From the NCBI GenBank assembly GCA_029876055.1, contig CM056874.1, forward strand, positions 7,316,001 through 7,380,000: 64,000 nucleotides of DNA. The letters run 5' to 3'. This DNA comes from Madurella fahalii (lineage: Eukaryota; Ascomycota; Sordariomycetes; Sordariales). Within the stretch, counting starts at the first letter, position 1, and each line of letters begins with the position of its first letter. Positions 12,172 through 24,100 of the stretch are shown here, in pieces. The position numbers were made by a program, and so were the translations under genes. A model generated the notes under the pieces. It was given only the letters and a program-made list of their open reading frames with translations, was not told where the DNA came from and made no database searches.

Positions 12172-14004
12172 ATGCCAGTCACGGTCGTCCTCCCGCACAA
12201 GCCACTCCCGCTACCTGACCGCAAGAGGCTGGCCCCCGTAACGGACGCCGCCCAAATCATCAGCGGCGCCTCCCGCGTGCACAGTAAAAACCAGGTAGAT
12301 GTCTGGGCCGGGTCGTGGCATCGCCTCCGCGTAAAAGACGGCATCCACTCCTCGGCCGATAGCTTCGTCCGCGGCGCATATGAGGCATGGGCCAGGCACA
12401 TGCATTTCGCCATCCAGCCCGACGAGGTCTGGTTTGCCATCCTGGCGCAGCTGTGTTTGTACATGGGCAACAAGGAGAATGCCGAGAACCTCCGCCATCT
12501 GTTTGTCGACCATGAGGGCAAGGAAGAGATATGTAAGCTTCAATCTGAAAGTTGTACTGGAAGTTGCATCAAAAGGCACCCGCTGACTAAACGCCCTCTG
12601 GTGTCCGCTGCAGTTATTGAGGACAGGCCGCCTGTCAACTTGCCTGGCCTCATTTCGCGTTTTAGCGGTGCGATCCAGAAGAGAGTCAAGACCCCCTGGC
12701 TCGAGGATTGGATCATGCCCAGATTTAGCACCACCTCCCCAGAGGACCGCTTGACGGCGACCATCATGATGATGGGCATCACGGCGAGCTACTTCGCCTA
12801 CGGAATGGGCATCACCTGCGGCATCCCGTCAGTCACCCTACTCGGCGAGCGCGAGGACTGGGAGCTCCTCGTCGACAAGCTTGGCAGGCTGCCCGAGTTC
12901 GGCCGGGAACCGACCGAGTACGCGGCAAAACTCTACCATATACTCTCGTGGTTCCCCCGGACGTTCGATGAACCTGACTCTGACGCCGTCCGCGGCTTCT
13001 GGAACCGGATCGTGTCTTCCGAGCCTGACAGGGTTTGCGGGCATCCGCCGGCCACCTTGGAGGGCTGGATCCTCGACTTTGTCTATTGGGGTGCTGGGGG
13101 GACGAGGCTAAGCTATGTCAATCTCGATAACCTTCCCGTCGGCTACTCAGAAGTCGGGATCATCTGGAAGCAGGCGGCCGGGGACGGTATCCCGCTCCGG
13201 GCGTTTGCTGGAGGGTTGGCGAAGCTAATCAGGCCTGGGGCTCCTCTTGGCTATGTCAAAGAAACTCATTCTTCGGCTGCCGAGACTAGTAGTACGGTGA
13301 AGAAACGGCCTTTGGAACACGTTGAGCAGGGTGACGGAGCGCCTTCCAAGAAAAATGCAATCGCTGATTCAGGCTCTTGGCCGAGGCTCCCAGACCTCAA
13401 TTTTGGCGAAGATTTTCACGTCCCATACGGCTTGCCAGAGGACCTCGCAGAGACGACCGACGGTCCCGCACCTCCGACCTCAGACCGGCAGCCTTACATC
13501 CTCCGTCTGGATGACAACCGTCAACAGCAATGGCAGGGATTCCTGGACAAGGAGATCCTCGGTGTCAACCTTGATGATAAGCTCAGCCTGTATCATGGTT
13601 GGTACGGCGCAGGAAGGTCCGACAGAAAAGATGCCTTCCTGGTTTACCTCGACACAGCCCAGGCCCGCTGGGCATCGGAACAGGACCTCGTCGTCAGCTG
13701 CGAGCCGCTCCTTTCAAAGCTGTCGAGCACGCCGAGCGTTGGCGGCGACGAGAGGAGGAAGCAGGCCCCAGCCCGTGGCCAAAAGATATGTCCGATCGAC
13801 GCGGACACGGTCAAGGAGCATGCCACGCTGCAGCCCCTGTCGGGCTGGGTGCTATTCAGAGACAACGGGCAACCATTCCGGCCCTATGGAGAGCTTGATG
13901 ACCATGAGAAGCTCGGTCTACTCTTGGGTTACGACTGCAAAGCCAGCCCTACACGGGCGGGACGGCGGATGATGATCTATGAAGAGCCAGACACGGTGAT
14001 GTAG
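12172..14004 (+). CDS. DUF4419 domain protein
   Basis: Fungal protein of unknown function with an N-terminal DUF4419 region (spliced residues ~30-370). Family-like segments are the SFVRGAYEAWARH helix, DEVWFAILAQL, WIMPRFSTT with DRLTATIMMMG, and GIPSVTLLGEREDW. One intron is inferred at 12533-12613 (GTAAGC donor, GCTGACTAA branch, GCTGCAG acceptor). It is 81 nt with no stop, so the raw frame reads through it. Splicing gives KEEIFIEDRPP and a 583-residue protein; unspliced it is 610. From ~385 on there is a linker with basic KKRP and PSKK patches, then a ~200-residue charged C-terminal region (QWQGFLDKEILG, LYHGWYGAGRSDRK) that I do not recognise. No signal peptide or membrane segment is seen. 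Confidence 0.85.
   Translation: MPVTVVLPHKPLPLPDRKRLAPVTDAAQIISGASRVHSKNQVDVWAGSWHRLRVKDGIHSSADSFVRGAYEAWARHMHFAIQPDEVWFAILAQLCLYMGNKENAENLRHLFVDHEGKEEICKLQSESCTGSCIKRHPLTKRPLVSAAVIEDRPPVNLPGLISRFSGAIQKRVKTPWLEDWIMPRFSTTSPEDRLTATIMMMGITASYFAYGMGITCGIPSVTLLGEREDWELLVDKLGRLPEFGREPTEYAAKLYHILSWFPRTFDEPDSDAVRGFWNRIVSSEPDRVCGHPPATLEGWILDFVYWGAGGTRLSYVNLDNLPVGYSEVGIIWKQAAGDGIPLRAFAGGLAKLIRPGAPLGYVKETHSSAAETSSTVKKRPLEHVEQGDGAPSKKNAIADSGSWPRLPDLNFGEDFHVPYGLPEDLAETTDGPAPPTSDRQPYILRLDDNRQQQWQGFLDKEILGVNLDDKLSLYHGWYGAGRSDRKDAFLVYLDTAQARWASEQDLVVSCEPLLSKLSSTPSVGGDERRKQAPARGQKICPIDADTVKEHATLQPLSGWVLFRDNGQPFRPYGELDDHEKLGLLLGYDCKASPTRAGRRMMIYEEPDTVM
12533..12613 (+). other. stop-free, frame-neutral intron in the DUF4419 gene
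   Basis: 81 nt with GTAAGC at the 5' end, a GCTGACTAA branch-like site and GCTGCAG at the 3' end. The 27 codons it would encode (CKLQSE... to ...LVSAA) include three Cys and interrupt the family region, so it is better read as an intron. Retention would keep the frame. Confidence 0.75.
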
Positions 14005-15101
14005 GATGAGAGGGTGAAGTTGGAAAGAGAAGAGGGGTTGGGTTATACTAATACCAGCAAAGGACCACCCGTGTAAGACACGATAGTTTGTTGCTTTTCT
14101 TGTCGCTTTGCCTTAGTTTCGGTACCAGCTTCAATTGAATCATGACCGTACTACTGATACGTGCCATTAATTGGTCACGAGTGACAACTACTTTCGTCCC
14201 TTCTGCCAAGAGCAACGTAGGCTGGTGAATCAGAACTGTACCAAAAGGGCAATCTGTGGGCTCTTGTCACTGTTATCAAGTCCAGGTGGAGTTGGCAGAA
14301 CTCATTGAAGGACTATGTGCTGTACCGTACAAGCTAAAGACAGCTGCAACTCCTGTGCTTCTAGTATTAAACCCGCCTCTCTCACCCCATTCAAGCAATG
14401 ACTACGCAACTAGCTAACCGAGAAAAAAGGCACCAAATGTGCGGTGAACTGAATAATGCATATGGGAAAAAGAGGGGTTTTTTTTTTTTTTTTTTCTTTC
14501 CCTCTTTTCCCAACACAATACCTTGCGTCGACGTAGCACTGTGAAACTACGAGGCACGATATATCGCCAGCAAGGGACAAGTGTGATGAACAACATCAAT
14601 TAGCGGAGATCTTTCTTCATTCAGGGTCATCACTCATTAGCCATCCACAGACTAGTGTACCATCTATCCGGGCTCCCTGGCAGGAAACGCAAAAGGAAGA
14701 GAACAACCGGACCAGTACAAGCTCGAAAACATCTCAAAATGTGCTTTTGCAAAAAGTATAAAGGAACAACAGCAAAACGCAAGACATACACAGCAGCAAA
14801 TAATATTGGAAACTAGAAGGTAAAAGAAGCAAAAACAGATGTATCATGTCCCATCACATCGTCATTAAAAGACAAATCCCCCCAACTCCGAAGAAGAAAA
14901 AAAAAGTAGAGCGGCGAAAAGCGAAAGAACGCAAAATAAGGGGAATAAAAAAAAAAAAGAAAAGCACAACCAGTCCCAACCATTATGTCTTTTTCCCCCC
15001 TCAGCAACCTCCCTCCAAACCAAACCAACCCCCCCGCCTCTCCAATCCCAAATTATAGTTTCCTCGAACCAAGATCCCATCATCATTCCGCCATCCCATC
15101 A
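14005..15101. other. convergent intergenic region between the DUF4419 and leashin genes
   Basis: About 1.1 kb holding the 3' ends of two convergent genes. It contains a poly-T run at about 14478-14497 and A-rich purine tracts near 14895-14965. No ORF here shows family resemblance. Confidence 0.6.
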
Positions 15102-18100
15102 TCAAAGATACCCCTCCGTCTCCACCATACTAATATCGCTGTGGGCCGGCGCCTTGCTGGGGCCGTGGTGGGGGCTAGCCTTGTCGCTCTTGGCCAGCAG
15201 GCTGACGCCGCCGGCGTCCGAGATGGGCGTCAGCATCCTCGCGCCTTCTTTCGCCTTGCCCGAGGTCGTGCTGCCGGGCCGGTTGCTGGTGCTGCTCGCC
15301 ACGAGCACCTGGGCGGGGGTCACGACGATCTCGTCCTCGCCGCGGCCCATGTCGTCGCCCTTGCGCAGCACGAGCGGGAACAGCACGACGCGGACCGTCG
15401 CGTTGGCCGCCTCGAGCTCCTCGTTGGTCATGTCGACGTTCCCCGAGCCTTCGTTCATCAGGGCGGCGTTGAAGGCCACCGTCTCGGTCAGCTCGCCCGT
15501 GTCGTCGTACTCGGGCTGCAGCGGCGGGAGCATCATGTACTCGGCGCGCTGGCAGCGCATCTCGATGGCGAGGCCGACGGCCTCGCGGACTACGCGGCGG
15601 AGCTGGGCCGTGATCTGGTCCTCGAGGTGCGAGGGCGGGGGCAGGATCTTGGCGAGCGTCTCCATGACGGCCTGCACGACGGCCTCGGTGTCCTGGTCGC
15701 GCTGCTTCTTGAACGAGGGGCGGCGGGCGAGCAGCGTCAGCGTCACGGCGCGCCACTGGCGCACGGCGTGGGCGGGGCCGACCTCGACGAGCTGCTTCTC
15801 GAGCTGCTTGAGCTTCTGGCGCTGCTCGCGGTCCATGCCGAAGAGGTAGCGCGTGAAGACGAACTCCCAGATCATGGTCATGGTCATGCTCATGAAGATG
15901 TCACGGCGGCGGACGCGGTCGTTGAGGTACGTGTCGACGTTGGAGCCGTCGAGCACGGCATTGTCGAGCCGGTCGATGAGCTTCTCGTCGCTGAGCTCCG
16001 ACGTCAGCCGGCACGCGCGCATGTCGCTGAACTTGGAGAAGCGCAGGACCCATTGCTGCACGTGGGCGCACAGCTGCTGGCAGCGGTAGTCAAAGTAGTC
16101 AATGTCGTGCAGGTCGAGGAAGTCGGCGTCGTCCGACGGCCTGCTCTGCTCCAGGATCTGCTGCTGCAGCTCGCGGATCTGGTCCTGCGTGGCGTCGAGC
16201 TGGCCGAGCAGCTGGGCGATCTCGGCGTCTTTTTCTTGCAGGGCGCGGGCGTGTTGTGTCGAGGCGTCGCGGGCCAGCTGCAGCTCCTTGGCCGCCTTGG
16301 CCCTCTCCGTCTCGAGACGGCCGACCTCCTCGCGGTGCTTGACGGCGATGGCCGAGGTGGAGCTGCGCAGGCCCTCGTTTGTCTGTTTCAATCGCTCAAT
16401 GACCTCATTTGCCTCCTGCAGCATGCGCTTGAGGGCCTCGATCTCCGAGTCGCGCTCGGCGAGCGCGCTGGCATTGCGTTGACTGGACGACATGTCGGCC
16501 TGGAGACGAGCCTCGGTGAGCATGCGGTTCTCGGCCAGCAGCTGCTCGACGCGAGACTCGAGCTCGAGCACCTGCATGCTTTGTCGGCGGCGCATGCTGT
16601 GCGGGCGAGTCGGTGAGCGCGGTGAGCCGATGCGGCCCTCGCCGTAGCCATCCTGGTGAGCATGGTTAGTGGGGCGGTCGGATGAAAAAAAAAAATTTGC
16701 AGGGGAGGGGGGAGGGGGAAGGGGGAAGAAACCATCAGAAAAACTTACGTAGACATCGGCCATGTCCTTGACGCGGACACGGCCCTCGTTTGCGACGGGC
16801 GTGGTGCTGTGCAAAGATTTTGACGACGATGAGAGAAGCTCGGCTCCCGCGAGCACTCCAGCGGCGGCGGCCGCAGCAATGCCGCCAGCACCAGTCAGAG
16901 CAGCAGCGGTACCAGCACCAGCACCAGCCCCAGCAGCAGCTCCTCCAGTGGCCGAAGAGCCCTGGCGAGTGGCTGGGCCCTCTTTTTGCTCTCGGGCCTT
17001 GGCGGCCAGGTCCTGTTGGCTGAGGGACACGGACCGCAGGTCTCCACTGGTCCGCTTGTCCATCCTACGCAGGCCCAGTGGGGGCTGGGGCGTGGGCGTG
17101 GGCGTGCCCGTGTAGGAGCGGAGACTGGTGGTGCCTGGACTGTCAGGCCGCAACGCCGGCTCTGGTGTGCGCAAGCGGGCCATGCTGGTATTGGCCGGCG
17201 GCGATGTGCGTCGGGGCGTGGGGTCCACGGCCAGTCTTGGCGGCTGCCGCGCGCTGTCTGACAGGCTGCGCAGGGATGCCCCCGACGCCGCAGCAGCACC
17301 AGCAGCACCAGCCGCAGCAGCAGTAGTAGCGGTCACAGCGCTCACAGCAGGGGAAGGCTCTGAAATGGGTGCTGCTGAAGCTGCCGAAGCTGCTGCATCT
17401 CGCGTCTTGGGCCCCCGCTTCTTGACCTGCAGCTTCCCTGGTTCGGGCGTCTTTGGCGGCGGTGAAGGCTCGTCCAGGCGAGGTGTCGTCTCCGGCCCAA
17501 TCACGGCGCCGCCTCGATGACCGCTTAGCGGTGACTTTCGAACGAGACGGCGCTCTGCATCGTCGCTGCGCTGCGTGTTCGGCGACAACGACCGGTGGCT
17601 GGCCCGCACTGGTGTGATCTCGATCGACTCGCGCAGGTGCACGCCGCTGTCGCGAAGACCATGATAGTCGCCCTGAATGTGGCGCGACAGGTGGGGTGAG
17701 TTGGATCCGAACCCGCTGTCCCTGTAGGGGTCGGGTGTAGTCGGCATGCGCAGAGTGTCGTGCGCTGGCATTGGGTATTGATCGCCCGCTTCGTCGTCTG
17801 AGAGCTCCTCTTGTACCGGCGGTAGGCTAGTATGGGACCGCATAAACTCCGAGATGCTGGACATGGGCGGGAGGCGGACCGGTTGTTCGGCTGCCGTCTC
17901 GTCCTGCTCCTGGTCGTCGGCCCTGATGTCTCTGGTGGTGAATGCCTCTTCGTCTGCAATGTCGTCTGGGAACGAGAAGGCCCGCTGCACCGGTTCTGGC
18001 GATGGCGTTCGTGGCCGCCGCTCTTTCTTCCTCTTTTTCGGTGGTTCCCCTTCCCTAATTGACCTGGGAATGGTCTCGGAATCCATCCGACCCAGGCCGG

Positions 18101-21100
18101 ATCCCTCGGGCAGACTGAGAGAGTCGTTGCCCATCTCCTTTTCCGCTGTATCCTCCTCCATTCCGAGACCCCTCTCCGCCGTCTCGTGCTGTTGTTCCAC
18201 CTCCTTCCTTGTCGGCTCTTCAACGTCGACCGTCTTCTCATGCTTCGTCTCATCAAGCTCCATCGTCACCTTCTCCCCCTTCTCCTCAACCTCCGCCTCC
18301 TCATCCGCAGGAACATCCCAAAGCTTGTCCGATTCTACATCCATCCTTGACGCCTCCAGCGGTTCCCTGTCCGCCCCTTCCCACAACGGCGGGTCCTCAA
18401 ACATGTTATTCTCCTCTGTCATCTTAATTTGCTTGTCCTCCTTTTCGGCAACCCCCAAATCCTCCGCCAACAGCCTAGCGCCGCCGCTGAGTGCATCGGC
18501 GGCCGCGGCAACAGCTGCATCGTCCTCCGCTTCTGTATAGTCTTTACCCTTGTCCTCGCTGCGATTCCTGTCCGTGCTTTCAGTAAACATAGCATCCACC
18601 TCCCGGGACGAGATCACAGGCTCCGCGACCTCGGTAGGTTCCACCTCAGTTGTCTTGGCCTTCTTTCTGGGAGCCTCGTCGTCAAAAGGCGGGTCGTGCG
18701 CCACGGGACTGCGTTCTTCGGCGGGCTTGAGGTCCACATAACTGAACTGGCGTGCCGCCTCCGTTTGATATACTAGGAACGACGGGCTTTCGAGGGCGGT
18801 TAGGAGCTGTGGGGACGGCTCGTCCATGGGATAGAGTTCTCGTGGATCCGGGAGCAAGCTTAGGTTGACAGTAGCTGGTGCGGGAGCCGTGACAGCCGAG
18901 TTTTGCAGAGCGTCCGAGACTGCGGCGTCGAGTTCGGCGTTGCTAGCGGCTGGTGTTTGCGGTCTGCTGCTTGGCTTGTCGTCGAACTCGGCAGCGGGGG
19001 GAGGCGCGGCTTCGGTCAACTCTGGCTGCTTCGCGTGTTCAACAAGGGGATCTTGATTTACCCCGCTGATTTCAGCGGGCTTCGAAACGGCGGGCTCCTC
19101 CTCGACTACCGCTGTTGCGCCCTTGCCCTTCTTCTTCATTTTCTTATCCTTCTTGCTCTTCTTGTTGGCGATGCCAAAGTCATCTTCACCGGCCTCCTTT
19201 GGGGTTATCTCATCATCGTTGAGGGCGACACCCTCCGCGGCGGGCAGTATCTCGGTAACAGAAGTCTCCGCCTGATCCTGCGGGATATCGAAGTCAGAGA
19301 CAGGGAATGTGTCGGTCTTCTTCCCCTTCTTTTTCTTGTCTTTCTTGGACTTCTTGCCGCTGAACTCGACGACTTCCTCTTCCTTGGGCGCCTCCTCTTT
19401 TGATGCCTCGTCGGGACTAGGACCAACAAGGATAACATCGGTGGGCTCCTCCACATCCTCGCGTGCTGTCGGCTCCTCAATTTCTACGGGTTCGGAGGCA
19501 GCGGCTGACTCGTCACTTTGTACAAACTCTGGCGCAGTGGTGGGTTCCTCAGCCTTCACCACCTCGAGTTGCAAGGGTTCTGGGAGAACGTTCGAATCCT
19601 CGATCTGGACGGGCTCCTGGATGGTTGGCGCGTCGACTTGCACGGGCTCCGGAAGGGTAGTTGACTCTTCGACTTGTACAAGCTCTGGCGCAATAGACGA
19701 CTTCTCAAGCTGCACGGACTCCAGAGGGGCAGTCACCTCCTCAACCTGCATGGGCTGGGAAAAAGTAGTTGGCCCCTCAACTTGCGTGGGCTTAGAACCA
19801 GTAGCAGTCGACTCCTCGAGCTGCACGGGCTCCTGGAAAGTCAACTCAACCTGCACAACGTCGGGTTCCAGACGAGTAGCAGTCTTGTCTTCGTCCATCG
19901 CAACAGGCGCTGCGACAATTGAGTCTTTCTCGACCCGCATAGGCTCGGGGGTAGCAGAAGGCTCCTCGGGCTCGGGCTCCGGAACGGTACCGACTCCAGA
20001 AGAATCAATACTCTCAGAGAGTGCAAGAGCAGCAGCAGTCTTCTTTCCCTTCGTATTTGACTTTTTACCCGTGGAAGTCGGTTGCGCTTCGGGCTCAGGT
20101 ACAGACTCGGGAGCAAGCACGGAGGCCGCCGACTCGCTGTCCAGAGAGATATCTCGCGGCTGGGGGGTGCCCAAGACCTCGTGCTTCGTTGCCGTTGTTG
20201 CGGGAGCGTCCAAGGCGGAATCGAGAGCGGCTGCGGATGCGGATTGCTTGCCCTTCTTCTTGCCCTTCTTAGACTTCTTGGCGGGTAGTGCCCAAGTGTC
20301 TTCCTGAACGTCTTGGCTAATCTCTGTGACGGGTTTAGGGACAAGCTCGGTGTTGGGCTCATCAACAGGCTCGTCGGTTTGCTGTGTAGTTGTCTCAGAC
20401 ACAGACTTGGTGGCAGACTCTGCGATTGCCTCCGTAACGGGATCAGCGGCAGCCTCCAGGACGGGCTCGGCAATAGCTTCTGTGGCATCGATGGTAGGAT
20501 CGGTGCTGCGTTCCACACTAGGCTCCGTGACGGGTTCGGCAACAGCTTCCGGAACAATCTCCGCGCTAGCCACCGGGGGGCCCTCTCCGCTGAGGTCGAT
20601 GGTAGGCTTAGCGGCCATGTCTGTTAGAGTTGACGTCTCAGCTTCCAGCACAACAGGCGCAGGGATCTCCTTGGTTGTCGGCGCCTCCACAATCGCAAAT
20701 GCCTCGGGCTGGAACTCGGACTCGGTAGCGGCAGCCTTCTTGTTCTTCTTGCCTTTCTTGTCATTCTTGTCCTTCTTTATTGACACCTCGAAGGAAGCGG
20801 CTTCGTCGGGCTGTTGCTCTGGTGTCATCTCAGGCTTATTTGACTGGGAGCCGTCCGCGATTTCTAAGGTCAGCTCGTTGTTCGGCCTTTCGCAGCTAAT
20901 AAATGGCTCTTCATCAACCTTGATGACTTGCGTCTCGCGCCCAGCGATATCCATGACAGCCCGCTCAGCGGCAGCGATAATCTCAGGCTCAGACTCGGGA
21001 GCAGGCTCAAGCGCCGGCTCGGGAATGGGCTCGGACTCGGTGTTCTTGTCTTCGCCCTTCTTTTTCTTTCCCCTTTTCCCCTTCTTTGATGGTGCACCCC

Positions 21101-24100
21101 AGACATCCTCGGGCTCTTCGGGGGTCTTCTTGAGCTCTTGTTGTTGAAGGGCATCAGGGGCCTTAACGGTAGGTTCCTGAGCGATCTCTGAGCCGGTAGG
21201 AACGGGTTCTTCGTTAGCATGAATGACAAGGTCGGTGGGGTCAGCGCCTTCTTGGGCATCTAGCTGAGGGACGGCAGTCGGCCGGGGCTCTGGTTCGGTG
21301 GCGACTTCAATTATAAGTTCGGGCGCAGCATCTGCCGCAGATTCGGCTATTGGCGCAGAAATTGCTTCGACGATGGGTTCCATCATGGGCTCAACGACAG
21401 GTTCAAGCACAGGCTCGGGCACAGTTTCGGCTTCAGGTTTATCCTCTACGCCGTTCTTTGCCGGGGTTGCCAAGATGACTTCAGAGATCTCCTGGGGTGT
21501 CTCCTCGGGCTCCTGTTGTTGTTGGGGAACATCAGCAACCTCTTCGCTAGGCTCTTGACTGTTGATGACGTCCTCAACAGCAACAACGGCCGGTTCCTTG
21601 AACTCGACAGAGTCGGATGCGTCGGGCAGAGCGGTACCAGGAGTTTCGGCCTCAGGCTCGGACACTGGTTCGGGCTCCGTGTTCTTGTTCTTACCCTTCT
21701 TCTTCTTGTTCTTCTTGCCCTTCTTGGCCGGGGCCTCCGGGGTCTTCTCAGATGGAGTCTCGGGCTGGAGTTCGAGCTGGACCTCAGGCGGGGCATTTTC
21801 AAGACCATCCTTGGGAGCCTCCAAAACCTCAACTGGCTGGGTAATCTCAGCGACGACAGGTTCGGGGACCGCCGTATCGCGCTCGTCGAGAGCAGGAATG
21901 GGAACTGGCTCGGACGGATCGGGCTCAAGGGCGTTGGGTCTTTCGGGCTCGGGCTCGGGCTCGGGCTCGGGTTCAGGCTCGGCGACTTTATCCTTACCCT
22001 TCTTCTTTTTCTTGTCCTTCTTGCCCTTCTTGACCGGCGCATCCCAAGGATCGTCGATCGGTGGCTCCGGCTGCACAGTATCGGGAGTCAGTGGTACCTT
22101 ATCCTCAGGATCGCTATGCTCAGGGACATCCGGGACTACGGGCGTAGGGCCTTCAGCAGGGGTGGATTCGGGGAGCTCGAGAGCACCCTCTGGTTTATCA
22201 TCTTCGGAGGGCAGAGTGACAGGTCCGGGTTCGGAAGACAGTTGCGGGTCATCAGTGGTACTTGTCTGCGGTGCCTCTGGCTCGGTCACCAACTCCTGCG
22301 CGGCAGAGGGCTCCTCCACAGCCGCGGACGCGGGTGTCTGGACGTCAAGGCTTTTTTCTTGGGTAGGGGTCAGAGTGCCAGAAGCGAGTTCGGAATCCTC
22401 GGCCTTGGATCCCTTCTTCTTGCCCTTCTTCTTCTTGGGGGGCAGGTCAAAGGTGTGCTCGGCCTGTGCTTCTTGCGGAACCTCGGGCGTTGGAACTGGT
22501 TCTTCGACCAAGGCGGAAGGTTTCTCATTCGTAGTCTCATCTGCAGGAGGTGTGGATCGGCCAACGGACTCTTCGGGAGAAGGTTCCTCCGTGGCAGGCG
22601 CAGGTTCCTCTGCAGCAGGAGTGGCATCGCCAGATGCAGGCTCAGAATTGGCAGCCTTAGAACCCTTCTTCTTCTTCTTATCCTTCTTGGACTTCTTGAC
22701 GGGCACTTCCTCGGGCTCTTCTTGAGACGTTTCAGGCACCCGCGCCGGCTCTTCAACATTGACTGGCGACGGCTGCTCAGCCGTCTCAGATACCAGGCTC
22801 GGCTTCTCGACAGTGCTGGATGAGGTTTGCTCGCTTGTCTCGACGGGGGGTTCCACCAAAGCCTGGGTGCTGAGTTCCTGGGAAGGCGTCGGCTGCTCAA
22901 AGTTCAAGCTACGTTCCGCTGGGACAGGGCTTGTCTCCCTAACAGGAGTGGCTGGCACATCAGAAGTAGTGGTTTCCAGTTCGACGGTATTTGCGCCCTT
23001 GCCCTTCTTCTTCTTGTCTTTCTTGGACTTCTTCGTGGGAGCCGCCTGCTCATCCTCAGCTGGTGTTTCTTGCTGTGGAGTCTCCAGAACTGGGGTAGCC
23101 TCTTCAGGTTGACCGCGAGAGTCAGAACCATTGGGTTCCTCAACAGCGGTGCTTGACTCTTCGACGACAACACTGGATGCCTCTGCAGATGCCACCACAA
23201 CATCGGAAGTTGCTTGGGGAGCTGTTTCAGGAGCTGCTTCGGGAGCAACAGATGCTTCTTCAACAGCAGCAAGGATAGCTGTCTCAGGCTGCTGAACCGT
23301 AGATATTTGCTCTTCAGTAGCTGTGCTAGTTTCCCCAGCAAGGGAAACGGGCTCTTCGACGAGGGGCTCGTTTGCAACCGCACGTTGTTCTTCGGGAGGC
23401 GGAGTGACAGGAGCGGACCCAACTTGAGACTCAGCATCAAGAACTTGAGAGCCTTTACCCTTGCCCTTCTTCTTCTTGTCTTTCTTGCCCCTCTTGGCTG
23501 GCGTATCCGGGGTCTCCTCGGCGACAGTAGAGCTGGGTTCCTGTGTGGTAGCAGCAGTCTCCTTAACAAATGATGCGGGCTCTTCAACGATAGCAAGCTG
23601 GTCCTCGGACGGAGGAGTAACAGGTGCAGACTCAGCGTCTGATCCCAATTCAAGAACCTTTGAGCCCTTGCCCTTCTTTTTCTTGCCCTTCTTTGACTTC
23701 TTAGTCGAAACATCCTCGGGCGTTGCCTCCTGCGGAAGGGACTCTAGAGCTGGTTGAGGTACTTCAAGAATAGGCTCGACCTGAGCTTCTACGGAGCTGC
23801 CAGGCTGTTCTACCGACTGGCCGGGCTCCTCGATAACGGCGGCGGACTCTTCAGCAGCAATGGTAGGTTCTTCCGCGGTAGGAGTGGGGTCTGCGCGAGT
23901 CTCCTCAATAACTGCAGTTGGTTCTTTGGCAGTAAGAGTCGAGTGTTCGATGACTGGTAGGGCATCCTCCACAGGTGTCGCAAGGTCGGAAGAGGTGGGT
24001 TCAGACTGATCGGCCTGAGCGCCCTTGCTCATCTGGGATGGGACCTCTGAAGGTTCCACCGCTGGCGGTTCTTGCTGTGCTTCGTCAAGTTGAGGCTGAG

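Noticed and set aside
14985..16616. 543-codon plus-strand ORF opposite the leashin C-terminus
   Set aside because: It is a mirror of GC-rich coding sequence on the other strand and starts in A-rich non-coding DNA. The minus strand encodes the coiled coil and folded C-terminus.
21516..22823. 435-codon and overlapping 387-codon plus-strand ORFs within leashin
   Set aside because: Low-complexity complements of the Lys/Glu/Pro repeats, with no independent features. Similar shadows occur all along 18-34 kb.
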